DNA of 64,000 nucleotides from Centropus unirufus (taxonomy: Eukaryota; Chordata; Aves; Cuculiformes; Centropidae), in the NCBI GenBank assembly GCA_013397695.1, contig VYZI01000194.1:444729-508728 (forward strand), in the 5' to 3' direction. How positions within the stretch are numbered: position 1 is the stretch's first letter; each line of letters opens with the position of its first letter. A program made the translations under genes and the position numbers. The notes below the pieces were generated by a model that was given only the letters and a program-made list of their open reading frames with translations, was not told where the DNA came from and searched no databases. Shown piece after piece: positions 38,131 through 51,300 of the stretch.

Positions 38131-41100
38131 TGAGGAAAAACTAGACTTCGAGAACACAGCAAGAAAGAGTCAGCAAAATATACATGATAGGACACTGAGA
38201 ACTCATCTGCTTCAGTCTTCTGCCTCTCTAGCTTGTCTTGAGATCTTTTTAAAGATCTCTGCTGGTGGCAAAAGTCAATTAAGAGTCCGTTTTTTTTTGT
38301 ATTCTCACTCAAGACCACACTTTTTTCCCCCTTACCTCTTCTTCAAAGACTTGCGAAATATTTGAAAACATTTCAACATTTACTTCCTCAGGGTAAACCC
38401 CCTGGCTTTATCCACCTTTCCACCTTTCCTCACAGGTGAACTTTCCTAGCCTTTGACTTTGCCTGTTACTCGGCTCTGGACTTGGTCTCCAATTAGTTCC
38501 CTTCTTCCCTGCAGCTGGGACAGGTACATTAAATAGGGCTGACAGAAGCGCGTACAGCAGGTGCTTTGCTCCTCACACGTCACATAGGACGATGCCCCGA
38601 TTTACACTCAGCCCTGCTGAACTGCAGGCTATTCTTTTCAGGACATTATATATATATTTTTCAAATGTTATTTTATTTTCCAAATAATTAATGGTGGATT
38701 TTTTCAATTTTAACTCTTTTCTCCTTTATTGTTGTCTTCATCTCTGCTAATCACTTTACTGTGCTGTTACATCTACAGAAAAAAATACTTGCCTACTGTT
38801 ATTAAATACACAAGTTCCAAATTTTTCCCAAGAATATTTTCTTATACAAATAAACTATGTGACTGCACAGTCAGTAGGCAAGCAATATAGTAAGTAGAAG
38901 AAAGAAAACCAGTATCTGTTATAGACATCAATATACCCTCTTCTTGTTATTCATGGTATCATGTATATCTCAACTATTTTCCTATATTCTTAGTTAGAAA
39001 TTGCGTATTGAAACCTCAGGACCAAGCAGTAGAAGGGAATGCGCTTTGACATTTGTACAGTATAGCAATAACTTCTCCCAAACAAGCAGGGATGGAGGAA
39101 AGAGGAACTGATTTGCACTATGACATGGAGTTAAAGACAGCATTTAGGAAAACTCTGCTTCAGAGATCTGCTGAAACATCTGACTTGTCCTACACCAATA
39201 GTTGCTATTCTAGGAAAACCAGCCACTGCCTTCCTGTAAGTTTTCCTTAATTAGATTCAGCTCAAGAAACAGGCTGAATACTTGAAATTGTTCTCAATCC
39301 TTCGTAATGAAATTAAACACAGGTTGGCTAATATGAATAAAGTCATGGGCAAATTAAATAAGGTTGCAAAACTTTGAGAATTCTTCCACCAGAAAAAAAT
39401 AATTTTTGCAGCAATTGGGATTTGAATCCTGACGCCGTTTCCATCACAACACATCTGGACACTCCCCACTGCCCAAATAGCAAAGAGCATCATCTCCCTC
39501 TGCATATGTTACTCCTGAGCAGTCCATGCGAGAAGTCAAGAAAAACCAGCTTACCTTTTTTCACTGCATCGTTCCCAATTTTCTGGTTCTCTTTAGTCAG
39601 TTCTGCCCAGCTACAACCCGATACAAAAGGACCATCTCTTTTTAATCCTTATCAATCCCATTTCTTCTGCTCTATCGATAATGTTAGCGTTATTGTTCCA
39701 TTTACCCATTTCCCATACAGTAAACTCCCGCTGTTCTTCCACCAACCCGTGTATGAGCAAATAACTCCTAACATACTGTGGCAAGGAATTACTGGCTTAT
39801 AACTCAACATTTTCAATGAAGTTCCATTTACCTTATGAAGCATGTAAACAGTTATCAAAAATAATAATGAAATTATAAAGTAAATTGGGAAATTTTTATC
39901 CCCTTTGACACTGTTTTGTCTTTCAGACTCCTCAGTTCTCAAGATGAGGAACTGTCTTGTATTTGACTATCACCCAAGATGTTTTGGTAGCATCCAAAAT
40001 CTAATAATCGTAACACCAATAAAAGCAGTAACACATTTCAGATGCTTTAACTTTGATCTCATGTTCCAAAGAGTTCAGCCAATTAATGGAAAAATCAATG
40101 TTGCCAGTAATTGCTTTTAGAGTTGGCTGGTTCAACCCCTTTGAATATGATGGTTACATTTCCACCCACTGGGTAAACAAGCACGCTATAAAGCTCATTT
40201 GCATGATTTTTAGAACATACCAGCACAAACTGAAGTGATGTGCATGATCTGCAAGGCCTACAACACGATGATTTTTTTCCGGTCCACATGCCAACATTAA
40301 AAAACCCCTCTCTTGAAACTCAGAATGGAAGCAGGGTACTAGGAAAAAAAAAAACCCTAACAGAACCCTTTCTCTTTAGCCATAAGGCATTTTGAGCTTC
40401 CTCCACGACTTAGTCAACAGAATTAGCAATCAGTAGAAATCCTAAAGCGAGATAGATGGTTTAGTTACTGTCAGTAACATATTTCAGAGGTCGGTAACAA
40501 ATAGCAGCATCGAATTAATAAATAATGTTCAAAGCCTAACAGTTGGCTTCCCTAACAGCGTGAAAATATGTAAATGTTACATCGCTTTACTCTTCAAACT
40601 GGCTCTCCTCTCATTCCTCAGAGACTCTTCTGTCAGAATAACAAGCTAAAACCAAAATATGAATGACAACTGCACATACTTAGCTGATTGAGAACATAGA
40701 GTTGAACAGTAACCATATTAATCTCGTCTCTCAAAGAGGCTGTGTGAATTCTAGGCAGAAATATTGATTTTCATCTAGTCTACTGCAGTGTAGATTGATA
40801 ATCGGTGTTCAAAATCTATGCGGGAGCGCTTTCCTCCAAAACAGCCACCTTCAGCACTTTTCTTAGTTCAATTAGGACACCTAGAATTTCATAATTAAAA
40901 CCCATCAACACTGCCAACCCCCCCCCCCGCTATTTCTGTACATCCTTGATAAACATCTGACTTGTGCCCTTCCAGTAAATATATAATCATACTCTAAAGA
41001 CATGAAAAAGCCATAAATGTTATCAGTGACTTTACCTGTGATCTACATCTTTTTCAGTGAAGCAAGTGTCCATCCTATTGAAGCAAACTCTTTGTTTAGT

Positions 41101-41839
41101 GCACCATTGTTATGCTGACTTGCCTGTCTGTAATACTGCAGTGATACGAATTCCCCTTGTATGTCCCCACACAGCTCAACAGTGCCACTGTCCCCTTCCA
41201 TGTATCGTGCACCTGCTGTTCTGCTTCAGGATCCTCAACTCATTCCCAGTAATTCATCATTCCCTTTCCTGGACACTCCCCTGCCAAATCCCAAACCACC
41301 TCACCAGGGCAATACTCCTGAAGCTCCTGTTTAGCACTTACGGGGCTAAAATGAAGTGGATTTCTTGATATATAATGGCTCATTCTGTATCAAGCGTCAG
41401 CTCTCAGCTCCGACTGCATGATGGTGCCTCATCTGAAAAGTTTTGGCTGGTCCAGTGGTCGTTCTTTGCTACTGTCCCTATCTGCTTATTAGTAGAACAA
41501 TTTGATCTTAAGTATAATAAATCCCATTCCCATGTTTGGCCCTCAATGAATCAAGAGGATCAGTTTAAAGAGGAAAAAAAAAAAAAACCCAACAGGTAAT
41601 GGATCCCAGAACTTGCTGGTACAGGAGACTGTGCTGGCAGACAGTCTTAGGTGCTCCAAACAAGAAAGGGATGAATATGCTGACAACAGGTTTGTAAATA
41701 GGTGATAAAAAGAACAATTATGGATCTACTCGCCATCACCCTTAATATGGCGATGCTGGATGCTGACAAAGAACAAGTGGAAGTGCAGGTAACAGCCAGA
41801 CTTGTGTGTTTGCCCTGAACAGTTGCCTCCTGGGGGAAA
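38131..41839. other. Non-coding stretch (presumed intron)
   Basis: No exon is supported. A C11 run is at 40918-40928, an A13 run near 41576, and a small hairpin (CGCCAT...ATGGCG) at 41731-41752. Overlapping frames at 39374-39942 on both strands look like chance. Confidence 0.5.
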
Positions 41840-41896
41840 ACTACTGGACTTGATGGGCCATGGGTCTAACAAAGAAAGTGTTTTCTTATGTCCTTG
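41840..41896 (+). mobile_element. Old CR1/L3-like LINE 3' end
   Basis: The text CTACTGGACTTGATGGGCCA followed by TGGGTCTAAC and TTTTCTTATGTCCTT resembles the 3' end of older amniote CR1/L3-type LINEs (a GGACTTGATGGGCC...GGTCTGA...CTTATGT pattern). It is short and diverged. The call rests on this pattern alone. Confidence 0.5.
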
Positions 41897-44800
41897 GGAT
41901 GTCTATTGTAAAACCTGGGAGCTGAAGCAGCCAAACCACAGGTAAGACCAGCTGCAAATGAATGATGCTGTAAAGGTTTTATTCAGAAAAAAACAATATA
42001 TTTGTCCCCAAAGGTCAAGAATTGTTATTTTACATCTAGCTATGAAAAACTCACAAGCCACTAAATGAAAACTGAAACATTTTGTTTAGTACTTTCACTG
42101 TGAGAGGTTAGGGAAGCAGTCGCCTGAACTCCAATTAGTGCCATATCCCATGATTTCCACACTCTAATTCACAAAGGCCCGTTTTAATTAAAGGAAAAAC
42201 ACCAGGTCACTTTCTTGGCATCATTAGGTGGAAGAAAATCCACAACACCCAAAAAACCAACAGCAACTAAGCCCCCAGCAGGCATAAGATGCTGTTTCCC
42301 GCTCTGTAATGCCATAAATAACTATTACATTAAATTAGACTTCAGGAGCAAGACCCAAAGTTTGAGTTAGTTACTCTTTACTGACTTGAGACATTTCTGA
42401 GACTGTAAAAGCAACAGCATTAAGCATTTCTCCTCAACAGATTAGGTGCACAGGCAAGCAAAGGGTGTAATACAATTGATGGCAGTAACTCCTTGGCTGC
42501 TGTTACCGCAGGACAGACCATGGGTAGTTATTGGCCCAAATTGTCTATTGTGTTGGTTAAAAAAAAGGCTGAAAAACTTTCCGGTACAATTGATGCCATG
42601 TTGTTCTGAGAAGGAAAAGGGCTGTCTGCTCTCTGAAGGAGAAAAGAAAGGTTAAGCTTTCCAAATGGTCCATCCTTCATCCCCAAAACAATTGTGCTGA
42701 CAGTAAACCTTTAGCCTCCCACTGCCCTGAAACCCACAGGTAGCAGAAAGTGTCACAGATTGCACAGACTTAGCAAGGAAATTAATACCCCTGGTTCACT
42801 ATTAGCCTGCAAGCACAAACCCGTCTTGGTCTCCCAGTAGCTTCCAGCCAGCCTGCCTCTTTTTGTGCTGGACACCCAGAGAGAACCCCCTCGCAATTAC
42901 AAAACTCCCAGCAAGTCCATCAAGTATCTTTTACCTACATCACCCGTGCTGGGAGAACAGACTGGTGAGGCTGTTTGGACAACCGTGGGCTTTTCTTAAA
43001 CTGTCGCCCAACTTGAGGTGTGAAACGTTGGCCTGCATAGATACAGAGGAAACCCCTTTGCTAAGGGCAGTGCAAACACATTTTCCCAGAGGGTCTGAGG
43101 CACTTCACGTGCTGCCCAGTTGCCTGGCTGGGTCACCCCTCTCAAAGCAACCTCCAGTTTGACATTTGCTGCCACCAGGCTTTTGGAATTCAGTCACTTC
43201 AGGTATTTGTCCACTTGCTACAGCAAAACCTTCTAGCAACCACTGCCTGGGATTTGATTTCTCTTATCACATCACCCCAGAGAAGGGAGGACAGACCATT
43301 AGGATGCCGTACCCTTAGGCTGGGAAGAGGCATGGGGGGTGTGTGTGTGTCTGTAATCTGTGAGAGGAGTTTTTGTTTTGCCAGAGACAAAATAAATTAA
43401 ATAGCACGTTTGCACTGTGATCCTACTAGCTTGAACCAAAGCTAGAACTTTTTGCAGCGAAAAAACAACTTTTCACATGTTATTCTGCTGAAAAGTTAAT
43501 AGAGAGAATGTTGCCCCCCAAAACCTGGTATAACAATCCCAAACATCTGAGCACAGGAATTACATGAAATATCATGATGGAAAGGTATTATACTTAGTTT
43601 ACAGAAAGGTGAACTCGGAGAGTGGATAAATAGGTTGGCTGAAAACCAAAATAAATTCCTCTGATTTCTCTTTATGCATACTTAGACTTGGCAGGGAAAC
43701 CTCCCCAGAGAGAGAAGGTAAAACACATACATTTGCATTTTATTTCTTCTAGCTCTCCTTATTTCTCATTTTCCCCATCTGATTTGTTGCATTATGCCTA
43801 TGTGGAAGACCTCAATCTTACAACAGCATTTCCTGCACCGCTTGGAGTCCAAACAATTTTGACACTTGGCAACATCTTTTGATAAAATGAGGGATGCTGT
43901 ACCTCTTTGGGAACAGAGAGCACATAGATGGGCCCACGTCTTTTGTTTGCATGTAAAGACCTCAGGGGTCCTTTAGAAAAACCCTGGTCATGGCAGCAGT
44001 GGTCAAAAACTGATTTGTTGTGCAGATTTGTCATGGTAAGTTTTTGAACTAACGTGGCTTTTTTCTCCAACTGTTTTCTGTTTAATTATAAATGGGAATC
44101 TGTATTCCAGCAAGACATGAAATAAGGTATAAAAAGAGATTGTTCCTTTACCCTCCACCAAGGCCTATTTAATCAAATGGAAAGTGTCCGCCTGATGGTT
44201 TGTGCAGAATTTCATTAACCTCTAATTGTTTTTGACACCTAGTGGAAATGTCACATTGCCAAGCAAACGGCTGTACACTAACCCATTCCTAAGGTATTTG
44301 CCATAAAGCAAAATATTCCAAATACATTTTCAGACTACTCTGGTTTTACACAAGCCTCAGCCAAGAAGATCCGTAATTGTTATATGCTCCTTATGTAGAA
44401 ATGTTTTAAGTTAAATTTGTCTTTCTGAAAACAAAGCATTTTCTCCTTGTGTTTTTCCAAATTACTTTAGAAAAAAATAAAATACATAGTTGACAAAATA
44501 AGATACAGAAAATTAACTGCCTTGCGCTCTTTCTGGATATTGATACAGAGAGACATATTTTTTTGTTTGAATTCTCTTGGAAACCTATAATCTAACTGCA
44601 TATCAGGTTGGTGCATACATCTTTTTTTTTTTTTAGCAACAGAGTCCTGCTGCGCTGACCAATCCAGGGAAACAGCTGTGAGGCACTACACACTCAGTAA
44701 ATGTATAACTCCTTATAGAATTTTGCTGGGACAACTATGAGGAAGGTTATAAAACCGCATTACAAATATGTTTTGCTTATGTTATCTTTAAAAGAAGCAA

Positions 44801-46360
44801 TGTATAGTTGTAAACTGAAGAATGGACAAGCACATAAAATTTAATTAAATGCACATTCTAACTTTTCTCATTGTCTATCCCTTTTTCATTTAAATAAAAA
44901 CTTCTTTTTTTAAAAAAAGCATATGTAGAAAATATGTATTGCAACTAAACCCTTTGAAAGTATTCTTAATGTAAACTGCAAATATATGTTTTTAAGAGAT
45001 GCTGATAGGGGTTTTGGAAAATGCCCCATGGATCATTCTAAAATTTAGAAAAATTTCCATTATAATGTCATGAGAAAATGGTTCAGATAATGTATTGAAG
45101 CAAGGCATAAGAATAGAGCAGTTCATCTAGGCAGCAACCAGTTATGAATAATTTTAATAAATATGCAAAGACTACATTCTGCCACATAAAACAGCAAGTC
45201 AGTTGTAAACCTGCAATACATTTTAACGCTATAGTATGTATATCTAGAATTAAATAATTTATTGTGATCCCTGTGAATATAATTTGAATTCTACAATATC
45301 TGCATTTTGCATCAGTTCCTGCCACGATTCACTCTGATCATCTCAGTATTTTACCTATGAATGTTATTTTTGCAAATTTATTTTTAACACCATTTGTATT
45401 TTTATTTTGTGCCGACAGGATTCTACAATGCAACGGCTATTGTTTTCTAAATCTATCCTTCTTCCTAGAAAAGAACAAAATAGAACTGGGTTAATGGATG
45501 TATCTACTGAACAATACACAATTTCAGCACTAAACTAAATATATAGAGGAATGCAGGAAAGTATTTATGGACAGATGTGTGTCCAGACACATACAGCACC
45601 AACACAGAAACTCATGGTTTGTTAGAAGATGAGCTTTCTCCTAGCAGAAACACATGGAGTGTGTTATCTTAATCCTGACTCCCTACTTCCCCAGTATGGA
45701 TACTCATTAGTGCTCAGGCATCTACTCCCAACGCCAACAAACAAACACCTAAGTGAAAGCAGCCTTTCTGATTCTGAACTCCACCGTCTCTGAGACTTGT
45801 TTAAGAAAACGAACTTTTCTAGTGAAATTTGCCCTCCTATTGTCTAATATCTCAAATCAATCCTTCATAGAGAAAGAGAAACAGCTACCTTTCACCCTTG
45901 GTGCGGAAGTCTCATTTTCTTACACGTAAATGTTAAGATTTTTCAGTGAGCGACTCATACTACTTTCTGAACAGAGGCAAACCTGGTTCTAGTAAACCAC
46001 GTTTCAGAGGATTAAAACTAAACATTAAACATAATTAACGAATGAAACATAGTTTATCAATAATTATCTAGACTAGAGGATACATGAGTTGGCAAGCAGA
46101 GGGACTATGATGTTTTAATTACCATTCGTAACAGCATAAGCCACAGAATACCAGGCATTCACTAGTCCATAGGCAAGTATTACTGGAAAAAACAATAATC
46201 AAGCAATGCAATACCTATAAAATTAAACCTTCAGAAAAGGAGCAAACAACAGTACTGCCATAATCCACCGAGAATCCAAACACAACACCAGTAGGTAGGA
46301 GGAAGATGTTTATCCTCACAAACTGAAGTGTGATTAACCTAGTGATCCCGTGATTCTGTT
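41897..46360. other. Non-coding stretch (presumed intron)
   Basis: No exon is supported. A short GT repeat (six units) is at 43339-43350. From about 44090 to 45450 the sequence is strongly AT-rich and repeat-poor, with a candidate element at 44150-44400. Confidence 0.5.
44150..44400. promoter_or_regulatory. Candidate conserved non-coding block
   Basis: The block holds TATTTAATCAAATGG, GTCCGCCTGATGG, TCATTAACCTCTAATTG, TTTTTGACACC and AGGTATTTGCCATAAAGC, with no repeat or simple-sequence content. Among the non-coding stretches it has one of the most conserved-element-like textures. No alignment was possible. Confidence 0.28.
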
Positions 46361-46446
46361 AGGGATATGGTTTAGCGGTAGACAGATACAGTTGGATTCT
46401 GTGATCTTGGAGGTCTTTTCCAACCTACTAATTCTGTGATTCTGTG
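46361..46446 (+). mobile_element. CR1 LINE extreme 3' end (plus strand)
   Basis: The segment GGGATATGGTTTAG...GATCTTGGAGGTCTTTTCCA, then ACCTACTAATTCTGTGATTC, is the terminal 85 bp of an avian CR1, including the tail repeat. A second short ATCCCGTGATTCTG just upstream (about 46346) looks like stray tail sequence. The copy is heavily 5'-truncated. Confidence 0.82.
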
Positions 46447-48219
46447 AAATATTTGTGAGTCTTCTGGTTACTGTCACTAGTCTATTAAAATACATCTGTG
46501 CTTCAGGTTGGCCCATAAGAACTTCTACCTGAAAAGTCTCCTCTGTGAAACCACATGGGATGCGTAGATTATTGCAACTCTCAGACGTGTATTTGCCACC
46601 TCCAAAGCCATGAACCAATGCAGTTAAGTCACTTGGTACTGTTACATAACTATCAGCGAAATTTTGATCACAGGCATTGCTGAATTTTCAGGGTGATCTA
46701 GCTGGTAGTTTGTCATCACATGAAGAGGACTGAACTTAGAAGGAAAGCAGGATAAACCAGTTTTTCCTGAAGAGATCAGATTCTCATTTTGGCATGGGTC
46801 TACAGAACACTCTCAAAACTGAAGCAAAGAGTAAACAAATTTATCAAAATCTGATTTCTGAAATGCCAGACTGAATTTCCAAGCATTTCACTCGACTGGA
46901 GAAAAAAAAATAAATGTTTCAATTCCCAAAGTAAAATTGCAAATTAAAGTCAACCAACAAACAAAGAAAAAGGAGTCAATATTATTAAGTAAAAAAAAAA
47001 ACTCCAAACAAAATGGCTTGGTGGAGAACTCTCAGACAATATATCATGATTTGATGCACTCACATGTAAAACTGCCTTTGAACCTCCTGTCCCAGTCATA
47101 ACAAAAATATCAAACCAGAGACCACCTCAGCTGCCATCCAGCCACGTCCAGTAAGTATCCAAACACACTGAACAGAAGTCGTCTAGCTTCCAACAAATAT
47201 GGAGAGTACAAGAGACAGCCTCAAAAAAGCATCACCTGTCCCTCAGGTTCCCTGTGTTACTGAATAGAGCAGCTCTCGACCATCAGTGATAGGTCCTTTG
47301 GAAGGGGCTGCAGGATCTTAGACCTGGAGAGCAGGACCCCACCTCATCTGAGAGGGTATATCTTTATGGTTTTGTTCACCCTATGGCACTTGAGAAACTT
47401 ACAGAAAAAGGAGACCCAGCCAGGTAGGTTTTACAGTGGGAATTATGTGAATGGAGTTCCCAGCAAATGGAGCACACAGAAACTGTGTGCTTTAACGTCA
47501 CAATTACCAGATATCTGAGCTGCAGATCCTCCACGATAAAACTGATACAGGTTTTTTGTTTACTGCATACGCATTCAATAGGCTGGTGTGACCTTTAGGA
47601 GCTTATCACCCCTAAACTAAAGTTAACTTGCATTGAGATCCTTGAGAAGTCACTGTGTAGAAGTCATTGAAGCGATACATGAACGCTACCACTGTCCAAA
47701 TCATATCCTTCAATCCACAATATTTAACAGCTCTATCAACTGTAGTTTTATAAATTCCACCACAAAGCTGTCCTATATGTTAGCCAGTCCACACCCCAGT
47801 CTGCCTTAAAATCAACACCAGGGAAGATTAGACCTTTCTATTCTGAATGCAAATGCTACCGAGCAACAGCCACATAAGAAGTACACAGCGAGAAAGTTAT
47901 TTTGATATTGATGACCAATTCACCAGCTTAGAACTTATATGTCTCATTGTAGATTTGCCTCAAAAATAAAAAGAAGATAAAAATCTACTCTCGAACTAAG
48001 ATTCACAAAGATGAAACTGTAGGTAGGCTGGTAAAGAGTTAAAGAAAATATGTAGCTGCAGTCTGATGTTAACATTGATTACTAGATGTTATCAGTTTTA
48101 AAACCACCACACCTTTCTAGCTATATCTAAAAGAGAAATAAGAGAATTTAGTTATTTACAACCTCAACGTGCCCTGCTAAGTGCGCAACCCACAGTAACC
48201 GCTTCCAGCCATAACTCAC
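46447..48219. other. Non-coding stretch (presumed intron)
   Basis: No exon, RNA gene or clear repeat is seen. Short A-rich runs occur at 46902-46909 and 46991-47000. Confidence 0.5.
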
Positions 48220-48323
48220 TTGAACTGGCATCAGACCAAGGAGATCAAGATTAAGAGCTACGAGGCAACAGTGTTTGTGCAAGTTGTTCATCCCATAGGC
48301 AGCTAGTTCAGTGGTACTGAGGC
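48220..48323 (-). other. Exon-like segment with strong splice sites (possible cassette or lncRNA exon)
   Basis: On the minus strand, a long pyrimidine tract ending ctgtgtttgtag precedes 104 nt that end CAA followed by donor gtgagt. One frame is open across it (two bases, then 34 codons, including STTELAAYGMNNLHKHCCLV). The length is not a multiple of three, and the frame needs an upstream exon leaving one base, whereas the exon at 62285-62417 leaves two. Splicing directly after that exon would create TA+G, a TAG stop at the junction. It is therefore unlikely to be a constitutive coding exon of the same gene. It could be a poison or alternative terminal exon, an exon of a non-coding RNA, or a chance pair of splice sites. 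Confidence 0.28.
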
Positions 48324-51300
48324 CTACAAACACAGAAAAAGACAATGCTGAAGTTAAATACATTTCTCCTTTAAAAGCCTGCAGCAGATGGAAGAGGGAA
48401 CACTAGGGTTTCTTTCATGTATTGTTCACAGTTCTGCATCGCTTGGTTGCCATCCAGAAATATCTTTTCTGGTTATTAACACTGAATAATTTCAATCTCC
48501 CTTCAGTTATTTTTTTGTTAGGCAAAACATATGAAAGCTAGCTGTAAGAACACCACTAATGAAAATAGTGTCTTTTCAGTATCACCATATTCATGAGAAA
48601 TACACAAGCTACAGGGATTTTCTGTCCCCACATTTTAAGCACACAGACAAACCCAAACTTTCCATTAGTTGACCTCTGCTGGGGATTTTTTACCTACAAG
48701 TCCTTAAAAGCACTTGTGTTCTTTTCATAAGAGGCTTGCTTTGTTTGGTACATGAAGTGAAAAATGCATGTCAGGATCCAGGTTCTTCTCCTCGTACCTT
48801 TGGATGCGCAACCAAGGGACTGATGTAACCAGCCCATGCAACTCAACCTGACCCCAGCTGGGGCTGCCTCTCCCTTGGCTGTGCATCTGCCCTCCTGGCC
48901 AGTCAGGCATTGAAGTCATATGTAACACAGGCTAAAACTGCCATTATAAATGGTTTGTTTCCAGCCCTGTCCCTTCCCCAGCCATCTTGCTCCGTGGTCA
49001 CACAAAAGCCATGGCTGGCCTTGTGTGGGTGGGAACGTACAGCCAGGTGTGGACACAAAGGGTTGGCATCAGTAATCCCTTCAGCAGCGTTTTGCCGACG
49101 GTCCAGCCTCCCTCTCTTGGCCTCCAGAGCATGACTCAGTTTTTAGGAGAACTCTCTCGGACCCAAGGTGCTCCCCTGACTATTGGGACAACATAAAGTG
49201 ACTCTTTACTCCCCCCCAAGTACCATTTCAGGTGCCTGCGCTTGAGTGCTGAGATGAAGCCAGGCTCCATGAAACAATCCAATTTTCTTGTTTCACCATT
49301 CCCAGAAACCCCACTCACCTCTGAGGAAAGGAGCTACCAGCTTCCCACCAGCACGTGTATGTTCTTACCACACACATGGCTACGTCCCTTTGCAGTGAAA
49401 CAGGCCAGCCAGGCCAGGGAAGCCCACTGCTTGTGCACAGACTGGAGAGGAGATTCAACCAATGCCATGTGAAAAGCAAGAGCGTTTTGGCAAGACAAGC
49501 AGTTCGCTTTAACAAAATGTTAGATTTGGGAAATATTCAGCTCTGGCTTTACAACAACAGCCAGAAGGAGAGTGACCAAGAAATTCTTCTTGAACTACCA
49601 AACAATAAACATGTACTCTTCTTCAGAAAGCAGAAAGATTACTGTATCAAATAAGACACTGGAGGTTTAATTGGAATCACTATCAGAGCTCTGTAGGCAG
49701 CTGGATCAGAGACCAAAGGACATCCGAGGCAAGCCAGTAAAACTCACAAGGTACTTCCATCCCACCCTACTCGTGAAGCACACGTGATCTACTGCAACTG
49801 ACTAACTAAGTTTCAGAATTTAATTAAAGTTATATAGATTGCGTTTTACATAGAAGTTTCATGCTTTCATAGAATGGCACTAATGTGAAATATCCACACA
49901 TATACCTAAAAAATTGAAGGAAGAAACATCTAAGAACAAAAGGAGACAATTGTGTCACAGTGATGGCTATTTTAATGAAAGAGCAAACAAAACCTCTGAC
50001 TCTAGCAGTGAATGCAATACACAAGTGTCAAAGCCGTGTAGTCTTAAATGATCTTTTACATGCCACTTTGTTCGCCCTATTAAGATGCTAGTTGTTTCTT
50101 TGATTTATCTGATAATAAATTTTTGATGACTAGTGTGTCTCCTAAAAATTGCTCTGGTGCTGACTGCATTGATTAATAAGCCCAAAGAATCGAAACTGTC
50201 AGAAATTCATGTGCATGAGTAAATTACTGCCAAACATACATTAGATATTCCATAAAATATAGAATAAAAAAGGTTGATTTGGTAATTTTATCTTGCATCA
50301 ATTTGCTTGATATAATTTATATTCAGGATCATCCCTGTCAGCCCTTGCATACCTTTCCTTTTTTTAAAAATCAACAGTAGAGTAAATCTAAATTTGGGAC
50401 AGCCAAGAAGTGAACTGGAGACAGAATATCAAAAGCAATAATCAAAACTAACTTTCAGAATTTAGCATAGAAATTACATCCGGTTGAAAGGTGACTAAAA
50501 ACCACCTTCTCAGAGTTGCGGCTTTTGTAGGTTCAAATCACTTGTATTTTAGGAGTCAAAACCAGCACACACATATCTATGTCCAAATCTCATTCTTCCA
50601 AAACTTACTCTTATTGGGGCCTTTGCATGAAGCAGGTTTTGGCAATGAATCTGCACTAATGTATCTGAGGAGTCCTGGACTCTGCAGTCCCACTCTTTTT
50701 CCTTTGATAACTCCCAAAACCATTTAACACACAGGAAGTCCCACAAAACTAGAGAGTGGAGCAAACCAGAGATAGGGATCTGTGCATACATGTGAACAAG
50801 GCTCAAATTTTTCTTTTTCCTTTAAAGGGGAACTATGCTTAAATCAGTGGGTTTAGGTTTTGCTCAATTTACTTCTGTATATGTTTACCATCATGTCACA
50901 GCATTTCGTTACTACATATAGGATTGTAGAATTGAAACTCTATCTGATTACAAATTTATAAGCAGGCTTTATGGAGAAATAACAAAAGAAGATCCAGGGA
51001 ATTGTTATTTCCCATTAAGTGAAATAAATTTTGTTCTTTGGCCTAGCATTGGAGCCAACTTAAAACATCAGGCAAAACTATAAGTAAGTTTAATACTCTT
51101 GCATTCATTATTACTGGCTTGGTGAAGCTGGATCAATTGAAATGGTCAGTATCCTAAAGAATTCTATTTACTGTTTATGTTCCTGCATACTTCGTTTTCC
51201 AACCAAGAGTAACAGAGAAGAAAAACGACAGTTTTATTTTTTCCTGAGATATTTGATACTGATTTTCAGTATATCATACTTTTAGCGTTAAATTATTAAT

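Noticed and set aside
37899..38365. Overlapping frames of 139 and 146 codons on opposite strands
   Set aside because: Both run through the T14/purine tract and consist largely of low-complexity residues. Opposite-strand overlap argues for composition, not coding.
41576..41588. A13 run as the tail of a processed pseudogene
   Set aside because: No exon-like or gene-like body precedes it, and no target-site duplication is visible.
48148..48219. Ankyrin-like words (WVAHLAGHVEVV) just past the 48-kb donor
   Set aside because: The full ankyrin consensus is absent, and the words lie beyond the strong GTGAGT donor. I treat the likeness as chance.
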